Assembly (NCBI RefSeq): GCF_004087915.1
Contig: NZ_CP035108.1
Coordinates: 2,933,553 to 2,997,552 of the forward strand
Direction: 5' to 3'
Length of the DNA stretch: 64,000 nt
DNA from: Geovibrio thiophilus
Lineage (GTDB): Bacteria; Chrysiogenota; Deferribacteres; Deferribacterales; Geovibrionaceae
Of this stretch, positions 27,835 to 37,594 are shown piece after piece. Position 1 is the first letter of the stretch, and each line of letters starts with the position of its first letter. The notes under the pieces were generated by a model. It searched no databases. It had not been told where the DNA came from and saw only the letters and a program-made list of their open reading frames with translations. A program made the position numbers and the translations under genes.

Positions 27835-29760
27835 TTATTCCCTTTCAAAGTACGTATACCCTCTTAAGCCTTCTTCAAAGCCTTCGAGAATCTGTTTGCG
27901 CTCCTTGGGGGTGATGAAGCCTTTGTTTATGGAGTCCTCCGCAAGCTGCTTCAGGCTTTTTCTGAGGGCTTTTACGTCATATTCCACATATGAGAGGACA
28001 TCCGCAACGGAATCTCCCTCCAGTTCTTTAATGACCTGATAGCCGCCATCATCGTTCACGTGGATTGTCGCCACGTTGGTATCCCCGAAGAGGTTGTGCA
28101 GATCTCCGAGGGTTTCCTGATAAGCGCCCACGAGGAACACGCCAAGGTAATACTCCTCACCGTCCTTCAGCTCATGGAGCATCAGTGCGTTTTTATCGTG
28201 CGCATAATCGGGGAAGTTGTCTATCTTTCCGTCGCAGTCGCATGTTATATCGGAGATGATGGCAGGATGCGTCGGTGCCTCATTAAGCCTGTGTATGGGC
28301 ATAACAGGGAAGATCTGGTTTATAGCCCACACATCCGGCAGCGACTGAAACAGGCTGAAGTTGCCGTAATACACGTCATACAAAAGACGGTCTATGTCCT
28401 GCACGTCCTTGGGAACATGTTTAAGCTCTGAGCCGACTTTGGATATTTGTATCAGTATATGGCGCACAAGGTTCTCCGCCAGCGCACGGTCACGGAGATT
28501 TATCTGACCGTGCTTGAAGAGCTGACGAGCCTGATTTCTGTAGTACAGCGCATCGTTGCAGCACTCCTGTATCGCCTTGGGCGAAATCATGTCATGTGTG
28601 CTGAGAAGGTTCTGTATAAGCTCACTTGGGTTGTCCTTAACATCTTTGGGCAGCGGACTCGGGTGGAATGAGGAAACATCCAGCACATTAAACAGCAGAA
28701 CTGAATAATAGGCGACAGTTACCCTGCCCGATTCTGTGATGATTACGGGATGAGGAATGTCATGCTTGTCCAGCACGGCGATTATGGATTCCACTATGTC
28801 GTAGCAGTATTCCTCTACTGAGTAGTTACGGCTTGAGTGGTAGTTTGTGTTGGAGCCGTCATAATCCACGGCGAGACCGCCGCCGAAGTCGAGATAGCCC
28901 ATCTTGGCACCTTCGTTAACCAGCTCCTGATATATGCGGCAGGCCTCAAAAGCTCCGGCGCGAATATCACGGATGTTGGGGATCTGCGAGCCTATATGAT
29001 AATGAAGAAGCTGAAGACAGTCCAGCATGTCGGACTGCTTGAGCCTGTCTATAACGTCTATAACCTGACTGATGTTCAGCCCGAAAACGCTTGCGTCTCC
29101 GCTGGATTCGCTCCACTGACCTTCCGCATGGGTGGAAAGCTTTATGCGCACTCCGAGATAGGGGCGAACCTTAAGTTTTTTCGCTCTTTCCAGTATAAGC
29201 TCAAGCTCTCCCGGAACTTCGATAACGAAAAAGCATTTAAAGCCCATTTTTACCGCATAAAGACCGAGATCGATGAACTCCTCGTCCTTGTAGCCGTTGC
29301 AGATAAGGCAGGCGTCCCTGTTCTGGAGCATGGATATGGCGGCAATGAGTTCAGGCTTGCTGCCCGCCTCCAGTCCGTGGTTGAAGTCCTTGCCGAACTG
29401 GGCTATGGCCTCAATTACCTGCTCCTGCTGGTTAACTTTTATGGGGAAGACCCCTTTGTATTCGTTTTTGTAGCCAGTGGCTTTTATCACGTCTCTGAAG
29501 GTGTTGTGCAGAAGCTTGATCTGCGAACCGAGAATGTTTTCAATCCTGAGGATAACAGGCATAGCAAGCCCTCTGTCCTCAACCTCTTTTACTATTTCAT
29601 GAAGGCTTATCTGCGGTCCGTTCTCCTTGCCGAACGGGGTAACCACCACATGCCCCTTCTTGTTGATGGAGAAGTAGTCCGCACCCCACTTGTTTATTCC
29701 GTAGAGTTCTTCCGCGTTTGAGATAGTCCAGTTTTTGATAAGCTCAGGATTTCGCCACAT
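27835..29760 (-). CDS. speA: Biosynthetic arginine decarboxylase
   Basis: Converts arginine to agmatine, the entry to putrescine. A full-length 641-residue PLP enzyme (alanine-racemase fold). It has VFPIKVNQQEQVIEAI (PLP lysine), GLEAGSKPELIAAI, ICNGYKDEEFI, LLHYHIGSQIPN, YLDFGGGLAVDYDGS, and a late SLFQSLPDVWAINQIFPVMPIHRL with WAIDQ-type substrate contact. AAGGAGG lies 11 nt before the ATG. It is first in a run of three polyamine genes. No agmatinase or agmatine deiminase is in the window, so the putrescine step must be encoded elsewhere. Confidence 0.95.
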   Translation of the reverse strand: MWRNPELIKNWTISNAEELYGINKWGADYFSINKKGHVVVTPFGKENGPQISLHEIVKEVEDRGLAMPVILRIENILGSQIKLLHNTFRDVIKATGYKNEYKGVFPIKVNQQEQVIEAIAQFGKDFNHGLEAGSKPELIAAISMLQNRDACLICNGYKDEEFIDLGLYAVKMGFKCFFVIEVPGELELILERAKKLKVRPYLGVRIKLSTHAEGQWSESSGDASVFGLNISQVIDVIDRLKQSDMLDCLQLLHYHIGSQIPNIRDIRAGAFEACRIYQELVNEGAKMGYLDFGGGLAVDYDGSNTNYHSSRNYSVEEYCYDIVESIIAVLDKHDIPHPVIITESGRVTVAYYSVLLFNVLDVSSFHPSPLPKDVKDNPSELIQNLLSTHDMISPKAIQECCNDALYYRNQARQLFKHGQINLRDRALAENLVRHILIQISKVGSELKHVPKDVQDIDRLLYDVYYGNFSLFQSLPDVWAINQIFPVMPIHRLNEAPTHPAIISDITCDCDGKIDNFPDYAHDKNALMLHELKDGEEYYLGVFLVGAYQETLGDLHNLFGDTNVATIHVNDDGGYQVIKELEGDSVADVLSYVEYDVKALRKSLKQLAEDSINKGFITPKERKQILEGFEEGLRGYTYFERE

Positions 29761-30201
29761 CTAGTTTAAGGCCTCCTTAAAATGGTAAAAACAGGTTTAT
29801 TTACGAAAAAACTGGGTATGTGTCAATAAAATTATATGTCCGGTCTTTGAAAACGCTTATTCCGCATGGGCTTGAAAAATTTCAGAAAAAAGTCATATTT
29901 TGCAAAAGTATGACTTTTGATGCTTCGCTCTCATTGAAGATGAATGCTCATTCAGTGCTTTTTATGTTTTTTCCTGTAAAACTGACAATATACGCAGAGA
30001 TTTTTTTAATATTTTTTTATTTTTCGCCAAGGCAGGAAGCTCTAAAGCCTGCGGACAGTAATGTTTTGGCTTAGTTACTGATAATATATGCAAAAGATAC
30101 GGCAGACACCATAAAAACCGCATGACGGTAAAACGCGGGGACAGAGACACAGTGTTCCGGACTGGCGGCAAACTCGGAATGTGATATTGAATACAGAGGG
30201 G

Positions 30202-30224
30202 ATTGCTTCACAAAAGCTCGCAAT
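30202..30224. repeat. Second dispersed repeat family, ATTGC/GCAAT copy
   Basis: ATTGC (30202-30206) and GCAAT (30220-30224) enclose TTCACAAAAGCTC. A degenerate reverse copy follows within 60 nt. Confidence 0.5.
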
Positions 30225-30318
30225 GACAAAAATTTATGTCACTGTAAGGAGCAAGGCGGCGTGGCAGTCTCGGCTTTTTGTACCCTTGATAACAGCCTCA
30301 AACGCTGGGACAGAAACC

Positions 30319-30360
30319 CCGCAGGAGGAAAACTGGTCATAAACCCCCTGCGGGTTTTTA
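30319..30360. terminator. Hairpin with T run downstream of the TetR gene
   Basis: CCCGCAGG and CCTGCGGG form an 8-bp stem with a long loop. The T run follows on the plus strand, yet the nearest plus-strand gene is over 7 kb upstream, so either it serves the minus-strand TetR gene or an unrecognised short plus-strand transcript ends here. Confidence 0.45.
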
Positions 30361-30423
30361 TCGAAGAGAGCTTTTCAGCCCGTCTTTCCTGATTAAGACG
30401 CTTAAAAGATTAAAAAAGTTTAC

Positions 30424-31023
30424 TCATAATGGTTTTTTTTCTATGAAACCCTCGGTATAAATTTTTTCAAGCCCTCTGACAGCTTTTTCGATGTCAGGCT
30501 CTTCCGCGCCGTCAAAGATCCATGTATCCATTATCGATGCCAGAGCTCCCCCTGTCACCGCTTTGAATATGAGGGGATCAACATTATTAAAATCGCCGTC
30601 CAGAGTTCCCTGCGCCCATATTGAGCTGAAATGCTCCTCTCCAATGCGCCTTGAAATTTCCGCATTGTGCTTATAAGTAGTAATCTCCTTCTGGTATCTT
30701 ACGTAGTCTTTACGTGTCCTGTATATTTCAAAAACGAACCTTGAAGTATCCCTCAGCTTTTCCGGCGCGCTTTTGCTGCTGCCGCGTATTTCCCGCAGAC
30801 CGTCGATGATCGGCTCTATTGTCTGCTGCTCTACGAAGTCCATGAGGTCTTCTTTGTTTTTGAAATAGTTATAAAGTGTTCCCTTGGAGACCCCTGCCTT
30901 TGCGGCAACCTCCTCCATCGTCAGCTTTTCGCTGCCGGACTCATGGAGTATTTCCATAACGCTGTCGTACACTGTGTCTTTAATAAGCTTGTTTACTATC
31001 TGCCGCCTGTCTATCCTGTGCAT
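30424..31023 (-). CDS. TetR-family transcriptional regulator
   Basis: A 199-residue repressor-type protein. The N-terminal helix-turn-helix is clear: ILHESGSEKLTMEEVAAKAGVSKGTLYNYFKNKEDLMDFV. The C-terminal ligand domain is divergent. The ATG at 31023 is chosen because GGAG lies 6 nt before it; an in-frame TTG 24 nt upstream has no ribosome site. Neighbours are divergent in function (polyamine genes and a CBS membrane protein), so its target cannot be named. No efflux pump lies beside it. Confidence 0.88.
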   Translation of the reverse strand: MHRIDRRQIVNKLIKDTVYDSVMEILHESGSEKLTMEEVAAKAGVSKGTLYNYFKNKEDLMDFVEQQTIEPIIDGLREIRGSSKSAPEKLRDTSRFVFEIYRTRKDYVRYQKEITTYKHNAEISRRIGEEHFSSIWAQGTLDGDFNNVDPLIFKAVTGGALASIMDTWIFDGAEEPDIEKAVRGLEKIYTEGFIEKKPL

Positions 31024-31167
31024 GGCAAACTCCGTCCTCTGACTCAAGGGTCATTAAGATGACTATATGGTCATTATTATAATGCGCAGTCAGGATTAGG
31101 CAATGGGAATGTTGGGAAGGTTACAAATATTTACAGAAAAAGCCGGAGGAAGCCCGTTTTGGCGGGT

Positions 31168-32232
31168 TTATCTGTCGAAGTCATAGTCGGCGGGATTAAG
31201 CCCCATTTTGCGGATTCGGTTGCTCCACTGCTGCCTTGCGAGATTCTGAAGGTCTTTCACCTTGTCGTGTTCGTCAACAATCTCTATGCCGATCAGCGTT
31301 TCGATAACGTCCTCAAGGGTCACTATACCCGCTGTGCCGCCGTATTCGTCAATCACGAGGGATATGTGCGCCCTGTCCTTTATCAGCCCCGTGAAGTGCC
31401 TGCTGATTGATATTGATTCGGGCACGGCGTTTATGGGGCGTCTGAATTCTGAAAGAGGAGTGTCTTTCATATCACGCACGGCGTAAAGCAGTATATCGCT
31501 TCTGAGCACGAAGCCGGTTATGTCGTCCAGAGCTGTTTTATACACAGGAATACGGGAAAAAACCATTTCCGGATGCCTTGCCAGAACCTCACCGACAGTA
31601 GTGTCCTCTCGGAGGGCGAACATAACTGTTCTCGGAGTCATTATGTGCTTCACTGTGAGCTTTTTCAGCATGAAAAGATTGGTAAGAATCAGCGATTCCT
31701 GCTCACTGAACACGCCGCCTTTTATCCCCTGCTGTGTAAGAATAAGGAATTCATCATGATTTATCACGCCTGATTCTTTGCTTTTAGGGAGTATTTTTGT
31801 CATCAGATTGGTGAGGAACACCAGAGGCTTCATGGTAAACATGGTAAACCTGAGCACAGGAAGCATCGGGACGGCTATCTGTTTCCAGAAGACAGCGCCC
31901 AGCGTCTTGGGCAGAATCTCTGACAGAATGAGAATAAGCAGCGTGAGTATCACGGAGATTACACCGAGATAGGCATCCCCGAAAATTTTGGTTGCCTGAG
32001 CGCCCGCACCGGCGGCGCCTATGGTGTGGGCTATGGTGTTAAGGCTTAAAATAGCGGACAGAGGCGCCTCTATGTCTTTTTTAAGCTCGGTGTATGTCTT
32101 GCCTGCCTTGGGGTTTTTCTGTTCAAGCTGAATGGCGTATACGGGAGTCATGCTGAGGAGAACCGCTTCCATTACGGAGCAGAGGAAGGAGAGCCCGAGG
32201 GCTACAATAATGTAGGTAAAGAGGGTTAGCAT
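31168..32232 (-). CDS. DUF21/CBS-domain membrane protein (CNNM/CorC-like)
   Basis: Membrane protein with an N-terminal DUF21 domain of three to four helices (TYIIVALGLSFLCSVMEAVLLSMTP; PLSAILSLNTIAHTIGAAGAGAQAT; LGVISVILTLLILILSEILPKTLGAVFW). A CBS pair follows (KLTVKHIMTPRTVMFALRED; FVLRSDILLYAVRD; VIDEYGGTAGIVTLEDVIETLIG). The family takes part in magnesium or other cation transport in several bacteria; the usual C-terminal CorC_HlyC domain is absent. The start is uncertain: the ATG at 32232 gives the normal family N-terminus, and the frame stays open to an ATG at 32328 without a ribosome site. Confidence 0.85.
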   Translation of the reverse strand: MLTLFTYIIVALGLSFLCSVMEAVLLSMTPVYAIQLEQKNPKAGKTYTELKKDIEAPLSAILSLNTIAHTIGAAGAGAQATKIFGDAYLGVISVILTLLILILSEILPKTLGAVFWKQIAVPMLPVLRFTMFTMKPLVFLTNLMTKILPKSKESGVINHDEFLILTQQGIKGGVFSEQESLILTNLFMLKKLTVKHIMTPRTVMFALREDTTVGEVLARHPEMVFSRIPVYKTALDDITGFVLRSDILLYAVRDMKDTPLSEFRRPINAVPESISISRHFTGLIKDRAHISLVIDEYGGTAGIVTLEDVIETLIGIEIVDEHDKVKDLQNLARQQWSNRIRKMGLNPADYDFDR

Positions 32233-32476
32233 ACAGGTGCTTAAGTAACTCCTGAAAAGATTTTTATAAATAATACAGAAAGGCACGGGCAGTGTCCATA
32301 TAAATCGGGAAAATTTTAAGATTCGCATAAAAAGTGTTCGGATGGATTATGAAAAAAGCACAAAATTATTAAAACTCTTTCAGTCCGCGATTCTTCCTGT
32401 TTGACTTGCAATAATACAGCGCAAAGAGTATTAATGGCATTACTTCATATATTAAATATCTACGGTCAGGAATAAG

Positions 32477-33406
32477 ATGCAGCAGAGCCAGCTTAAGGGT
32501 TCCAGATATGTGGTTCCTAAAAAAAATTTTATTTTAAGATTTGCCTACAATCAGTTTCTCATTATTCTCGGCAGCATTCTTGCCGCCTTCGGATACGTGG
32601 TTTTTCAGGTTCCTTTTCAGATCGCTGCGGGCGGTATCAGCGGTCTTGCCATAATAATAAATGAATATTCAGGGCTCACGGTGGGCATGCTGTACTTTCT
32701 TTTCAATATTCCTCTGCTTGTTGTGGGATATTACCAGCTCGGCGGGCTGAAGTTCATCTTTTCCACAATCAACTCCGTCATCACCTTCTCCGCGGCTTCG
32801 GATCTGTTTGTGCGTCTGCTCCCTGTTTATATGGATGTTTTCCCCTTATCACAGGATCTGCTCCTTAACTGCATATACGCCGGTGTTTCTGTCGGGCTGG
32901 GCGCGGGGATAATATACCGTGCGGGCGGAAGCATGGGCGGGACAAGCATTCCCGCCAGAATCCTCCAGAAACGCATGGGGTTTCCCCTCAGCCAGTCTTA
33001 TCTCTACACGGATATGATCGTGATTGTTCTTGCCGGATTTGTTTTCAGCTGGGAAAAGGCTATGCTTGCGCTGCTTACCCTTCTTCTCGGAGGTATGGCG
33101 TCCGATTTTGTGCTTGAGGGTGTGAGTCAGGTGCGGATCGCTTGGATAATCACAGACAACCCAAAGGTAATGAGCCGCACTCTCATGGCGGAGCTTCAGC
33201 GCGGAGTGAGCATGTGGCAGATGACCGGAGCTTATTCGGACACTGAGCGCACAATGATTTACTGCACAGTGAGACGCTCGCAGGTTTCCGACCTCAAATT
33301 CCTCGTCGCAGCCATTGATCCCAAGGCTTTCCTTGTCATAGGAACGGCTCAGCAGGCATGGGGCGGAACCGGATTCACCCACCTTAAATCACCTTCCGGC
33401 AGATAA
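32477..33406 (+). CDS. YitT-family membrane protein (DUF161/DUF2179)
   Basis: A 309-residue integral membrane protein. It has five to six hydrophobic segments, beginning FLIILGSILAAFGYVVFQVPFQIAAGGISGLAIIIN and with GAGIIYRAGGSMGGTSIPARILQKR in the middle, followed by a soluble DUF2179 domain of about 80 residues (SRTLMAELQRGVSMWQMTGAYSDTERTMIYCTVRRSQVSDLKFLVAAIDPKAFLVI). The function of the family is not settled. AGGAATAAG precedes the ATG. It is divergent from the CBS protein gene. Confidence 0.9.
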   Translation: MQQSQLKGSRYVVPKKNFILRFAYNQFLIILGSILAAFGYVVFQVPFQIAAGGISGLAIIINEYSGLTVGMLYFLFNIPLLVVGYYQLGGLKFIFSTINSVITFSAASDLFVRLLPVYMDVFPLSQDLLLNCIYAGVSVGLGAGIIYRAGGSMGGTSIPARILQKRMGFPLSQSYLYTDMIVIVLAGFVFSWEKAMLALLTLLLGGMASDFVLEGVSQVRIAWIITDNPKVMSRTLMAELQRGVSMWQMTGAYSDTERTMIYCTVRRSQVSDLKFLVAAIDPKAFLVIGTAQQAWGGTGFTHLKSPSGR

Positions 33407-33554
33407 CAATAATCATTTATTTCTAAAAAACCGGCAGGGAGCGGTTCCTTCTCTCTATGTCCACAGTCATTATATATAATGATTTTAACTTTACGTGACC
33501 CTCCCGTATTGCGTTTTTGTGAAAAATCAATATGATTAATGCCGAAGGCGGACT

Positions 33555-34928
33555 ATGAAAAGCTTTAAGCTGATTGCGGAAATATCTGATAGACCGCTTT
33601 TTCTGCTTGACGGTGAGGGAACTGTCCTCGGTTTTAACAAAAGAGCTTCCGAGCTTTACTCACTGTGCGCGGAAAATGCGGGAAATGTGAAGATTTGTTC
33701 TCTCTGCCGTAACACTGACAGACAGTGCTCTTTTTCAAATCTTTTCTCCGGCGGCTACAGACAGAAAATAACTCACGGAGCAGTACACAGGCTTGCGGCG
33801 GACAAATCCGTCAGAGTTACGCTGGAGCTTTACCCTTTTTCCGAAGACGGAGAAGAGCCGGACGGGAAGATAATCTGCGCCGTAAGGCAGACAGAGAACG
33901 AAGTGTTCCCCTCTGAGAGCGGGGAGAAGGTTCCGTTTGTGCTCAACAGTCTTTCCGCCATGGTTTATGTGATAAACCCCTCAAACAGCACCATGCTTTA
34001 CATAAACAGCCACGCGCTGGAAGCTCTGGGGTGCGGAGAAAGCTGGCAGGGCGAAAAATGCTGGAAGGTGATACACGGTCGTGATGAAAAATGCTCCCAC
34101 TGCGGCATGGACAGTGAAAGCTTTTCGGAATCATCCGCTGAGGAAGTGTTCAACAACCGCACCGGAAGATGGTATTTTGAAACAGGACGGCTCATCGGGT
34201 GGGACGGCGGCAGATCTGCCCGACTTGTCATAGCTCACGACATAGACGAAAGGAAGAAGCTTGAGCTTCTCCGTGAGGATGTGGAGCGGATAATGCGCCA
34301 TGATCTCAAAACGCCGCTCAACGCCATTTATCTCCTCGGGCAGACTCTTGAAGCCTCATCCGAATCTGAGGACACACGGTTTCTTGCCTCAAAAATAATT
34401 GAATCATGCTTTCAGCTTAATGCGATGATAAATCTCTCTCAGGTGCTTTACCGTCTGGAGAGGGGAGACTATACTGTTAAGAAAAGGGACGTTCTTCTCG
34501 ATGAACTTCTCGGAAGGGTCTGCTCACACCTTGAAGGTCTTGCCGCATCCTACAGAGTGAAGATCAGAAAGGTTTTTCAGGCAGACACACCCGGCGGTTT
34601 CATTGTCAGGGCGGATGATCTTCTTCTGTACTCATGCCTTTCCAACCTTGTCACAAATGCGATCGAAGCCTCGCCGGAAGGGGAAACAGTTCAGGTTGAA
34701 TGTGAAAAAACCAACGGACGGGACGTAATCGCGGTGAGCAACAAAGGGGAGATCCCCCGGGAAATTGTAGACAGGTTTTTTGAAAAATACATAACAAAAG
34801 GCAAGACAGCGGGAACAGGACTGGGCACATACTCAGCAAAGCTTCTGGCAGAGGCGCACGGCGGAACCATCTCTTTTATGACCGGAGAGGGCTTCACCCG
34901 AGTAACCGTCAGCCTGCCTGCGGACTAG
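33555..34928 (+). CDS. PAS-domain sensor histidine kinase, cytoplasmic
   Basis: A 457-residue soluble kinase. Residues 1-110 look like a PAS domain with CSLCRNTDRQCSF. A second PAS at about 125-230 holds AMVYVINPSNSTMLYINSHAL and CWKVIHGRDEKCSHCGM. The H-box is IMRHDLKTPLNAIYLLGQ near residue 250. The ATPase has N-box LSNLVTNAIEAS and G-boxes including GTGLGTYSAKLLAEAHGGTI. The two cysteine-rich PAS segments might bind metal or react to redox state, which is inference. It converges with a response regulator gene 15 nt away on the other strand. Confidence 0.9.
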   Translation: MKSFKLIAEISDRPLFLLDGEGTVLGFNKRASELYSLCAENAGNVKICSLCRNTDRQCSFSNLFSGGYRQKITHGAVHRLAADKSVRVTLELYPFSEDGEEPDGKIICAVRQTENEVFPSESGEKVPFVLNSLSAMVYVINPSNSTMLYINSHALEALGCGESWQGEKCWKVIHGRDEKCSHCGMDSESFSESSAEEVFNNRTGRWYFETGRLIGWDGGRSARLVIAHDIDERKKLELLREDVERIMRHDLKTPLNAIYLLGQTLEASSESEDTRFLASKIIESCFQLNAMINLSQVLYRLERGDYTVKKRDVLLDELLGRVCSHLEGLAASYRVKIRKVFQADTPGGFIVRADDLLLYSCLSNLVTNAIEASPEGETVQVECEKTNGRDVIAVSNKGEIPREIVDRFFEKYITKGKTAGTGLGTYSAKLLAEAHGGTISFMTGEGFTRVTVSLPAD

Positions 34929-34943
34929 CCCGCTTCTATTTCA

Positions 34944-35297
34944 TCAGGCAAACGCCGCTTCAAGACTCTTCATAAGCTCCTTTGTATCGATCGGCTTGTA
35001 GAGGATCGTCACTCCCGCATCATCAAGCTGCTTGGCTTCATCACGGTAAGCGGTGGTGACGATGATCGGGGTCACGGTATTCTGCTCCCTTATTTTTCTA
35101 ATCAGCTCGAATCCGCTCATAACCGGCATCGAAAGATCAGTCACTACGGCGTCCACCTTATTCGCCTCAAAGAGCGAGAGAGCATCCCTACCGTTGCTGG
35201 CAATGAGAGTATCCGGGTATTTCTTGCTTATGAATTTTCCCAGTATTTTCTGTATAATTATGTCGTCTTCAGCGTAAAGGATCGTCTTATTATTCAT
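34944..35297 (-). CDS. Single-domain response regulator
   Basis: A 117-residue receiver. The acidic pair is in ILYAEDD, the phospho-acceptor Asp in AVVTDLSMPVMSG, the Thr in IIVTTAY and the Lys in ILYKPID. The ATG at 35297 overlaps the last codons of the upstream kinase gene (ATGAATAA), so the pair is translationally coupled. The open frame extends further upstream inside the kinase gene but without a better start. No output domain is present; the effector is unknown. Confidence 0.92.
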   Translation of the reverse strand: MNNKTILYAEDDIIIQKILGKFISKKYPDTLIASNGRDALSLFEANKVDAVVTDLSMPVMSGFELIRKIREQNTVTPIIVTTAYRDEAKQLDDAGVTILYKPIDTKELMKSLEAAFA

Positions 35298-37515
35298 CTG
35301 CAATATCCTGACTAAGTGTAATTTCCACTCCTGCACCGCCTTCGGGGTTGTTGTAGATGCGGATTTTACCTCCCATATGTTTTTCGATGAGAAGCTTGGT
35401 GACATACAGCCCTATGCCTGTTCCCCTTCCCTGAGGCTTGGTAGTATAATACGGATCGAAAACTTTTGACAATGTTTCGTTTGCAATTCCCGTCCCGTTA
35501 TCTTTTACATTTAGTTTAATGATCCCATTATAGCAGGATAATTCTATATTTATCATTCCTTTTAATTTTTTTTCCGTCAGAGATTTTTCTTCCACCGCAT
35601 ATATTGCGTTGCTGACAATATTCATCAGCGCCTGCCGGAACTCGCCCACATAGCCGAAGGCGGATACATACGCCGCACCGCACACAGGCATACTGTAGTC
35701 ATCCATGCAGCTCCGCTTTTCGCCGTCGCAGTCACACGTATATGTCAGATTGATGTTCTTTGAGGACATCTGAGCGCTGAGCATCCGCAGGAGATACGCA
35801 GTCTCCTCCGCAACATTAAATTTCTCCTGCTCCTTGGACGGGAGAAAGAACGAGCGGAAGTTGTCGATGGTGTCGGACATCTGAGAGATGAGCATCATAG
35901 AAACAGATTCAAACTCACTCAAATCCTTCTCCGTAAGCACTTTCTCCTTTATTCTCTCGGCTGTGTCCTGAATATATATGCCCAGAGCGTTCAGCGGCTG
36001 ACGCCACTGGTGGGCTATGGCGTTTATCATCTGCCCCATGTCGGAGAATTTTTTCTGCTGCTCCAGATGCTTCTCCGTCTTCTGCCTTTTTTCTATCTCC
36101 TCCTCAACCTTGACTGTGAGGTGGCGGTTCATGTCCTCCAGTTCGGCATAAGCTCTTTCCAAGTCGATTTTGAGACTATTTTCCTCCGTCACGTCACGAC
36201 AGAAGATTATGTTCAGTCTGTGTGATGGAAGCGAGGCGGCGTCAGCCTGAACCTGAATCCGTTTTCCGTTTGCGGTTCTGAAGGTATACATCCCGCTGAG
36301 CCTTCCTGTTTCCGTGAGAGATTTTCTGATTGCTTCTTTGGTCTCCGGAGACTCGTAGTGAAAAAGGGAGATAAAGTTCATCAGCATCATTTCCGGATCG
36401 CTGTAACCTGTCAGTTCTTCCGCCGCAGGGTTGGTTTCAAGCAGATTGAGGTTTGAATCGGTCACGAACACGGCGAGAGGAGCGTTCACAATATAACCCC
36501 TGCACTGCGCCTCTTTGCGTTCAAGCTCCTTTATGGTTCTCGCGTATTTCCTTTCCAGACCGCCTATCATTTCCCTGAAGCCCTTTCTTATTATGAAAAG
36601 GATAAGGATAACAATGAAAGCGGTCGCGGCGGCGCTTTTATACAGGTAAGCACGCACCCATTTTATCTCTTCGGTAACATCAAGAGCGAAAAGAAATATT
36701 CCGGTATTTTCGCCGCTGAACTCGGTTATCTGCATGTCGCTTATTAAAAAGAATATCCTGCCGTCAACCTTGAGCAGTTCAGGGAATCCGCTGCCGTTGA
36801 GCTTTCCGTATATCTTTTCAAAAAGCTCCGGAGAGGTGTTGAAGATTTCAAATTTGTCTGAAGACACCTTGTTGTTGATCTTCATTTTGTAGTGATCAGA
36901 GCTCTGCATGTTTAAAAGGATGCTCGCAGCGTAAGAGGTAAGGCTTGAAATCCTTGCTGCGATGAAGCCTGCGTCTATGGCTGTGTCAAGAGCGCCGATG
37001 AGCTCGCCGTCTCTGTAAACAGGGCTTATCACCCTCAGCGACAGCCCGTATCTGCCTGTTTCAAAGCCGGATTGCTCCTCGCCCGTTTCAAGAGTTTTCT
37101 TAATCATGGGTCGGGAAGCGAGAAGGTTATCGCCGAACTGGTCCGGCTGATGCGCGCGGTAGAAGGATGTGCCGTCCGCCAGCAGAAGGTGTATCACCGT
37201 GCGGGTATTGCCGAAGTCGCCTCTGAGATGACTAAAATACTGCTCAAGAAGCTGAGCGGTTTTTGCCTTGTCCTGCTCATAGAAAGCCTCTGAGATCTCT
37301 TTGTCGGAAAGTATGCCTGAGTTGGCGTTGCGAAGTATGTCTATGAAACGCTTGGGAATATCTGTCACCAGACCCTGAAGCCTTGTCTTGTCCCGCTCCG
37401 TCATAAGCTCAAAGGCACGCTGATTCCTCAGCAGGGATGAGCCTATGAAATAAGCGCAGAGAACAAGGATCAAAAAAGTAACGAATAATGATACTTTTCT
37501 TGAAACGGGAAACAT
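35290..37515 (-). CDS. Membrane sensor histidine kinase (Cache-PAS-HATPase)
   Basis: A 741-residue kinase. One membrane segment lies at residues about 8-28, then a periplasmic dCache-like sensor (VIHLLLADGTSFYRAHQPDQFGDNLL; LSLRVISPVYRDGELIGALDTAID). A second membrane segment is near residue 290. A PAS domain follows at about 345-450 (APLAVFVTDSNLNLLETNPAAEELTGY), then a coiled coil, the H-box AIAHQWRQPLNALGIYIQDTAE, and an ATPase domain with NIVSNAIYAVEE and GTGIGLYVTKLLIEKHMGGKI. The kinase is of the HWRQPLN type common in metal-reducing anaerobes. Its partner is the downstream response regulator. Confidence 0.92.
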   Translation of the reverse strand: MFPVSRKVSLFVTFLILVLCAYFIGSSLLRNQRAFELMTERDKTRLQGLVTDIPKRFIDILRNANSGILSDKEISEAFYEQDKAKTAQLLEQYFSHLRGDFGNTRTVIHLLLADGTSFYRAHQPDQFGDNLLASRPMIKKTLETGEEQSGFETGRYGLSLRVISPVYRDGELIGALDTAIDAGFIAARISSLTSYAASILLNMQSSDHYKMKINNKVSSDKFEIFNTSPELFEKIYGKLNGSGFPELLKVDGRIFFLISDMQITEFSGENTGIFLFALDVTEEIKWVRAYLYKSAAATAFIVILILFIIRKGFREMIGGLERKYARTIKELERKEAQCRGYIVNAPLAVFVTDSNLNLLETNPAAEELTGYSDPEMMLMNFISLFHYESPETKEAIRKSLTETGRLSGMYTFRTANGKRIQVQADAASLPSHRLNIIFCRDVTEENSLKIDLERAYAELEDMNRHLTVKVEEEIEKRQKTEKHLEQQKKFSDMGQMINAIAHQWRQPLNALGIYIQDTAERIKEKVLTEKDLSEFESVSMMLISQMSDTIDNFRSFFLPSKEQEKFNVAEETAYLLRMLSAQMSSKNINLTYTCDCDGEKRSCMDDYSMPVCGAAYVSAFGYVGEFRQALMNIVSNAIYAVEEKSLTEKKLKGMINIELSCYNGIIKLNVKDNGTGIANETLSKVFDPYYTTKPQGRGTGIGLYVTKLLIEKHMGGKIRIYNNPEGGAGVEITLSQDIADE

Positions 37516-37594
37516 ACAGGCTCCGTTAAGTCAAAGATAGCAATAAAGTATTATAGCCCATATTTCGATGATTTACACACTAATGTATTCGGAT

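Larger units (their letters stand above)
29761..30423. other. Non-coding gap between speA and the TetR gene
   Basis: No credible gene. 29770-30080 is AT-rich and should hold the speA promoter. From about 30190 the sequence is mosaic: a copy of the second dispersed repeat (30202-30224), then a degenerate inverted partner, then a terminator-like hairpin near 30318-30360. Confidence 0.6.

Noticed and set aside
28837..29721. Long open frame opposite speA
   Set aside because: It lies entirely antisense to a clear, conserved enzyme; such frames are common in these codon patterns.
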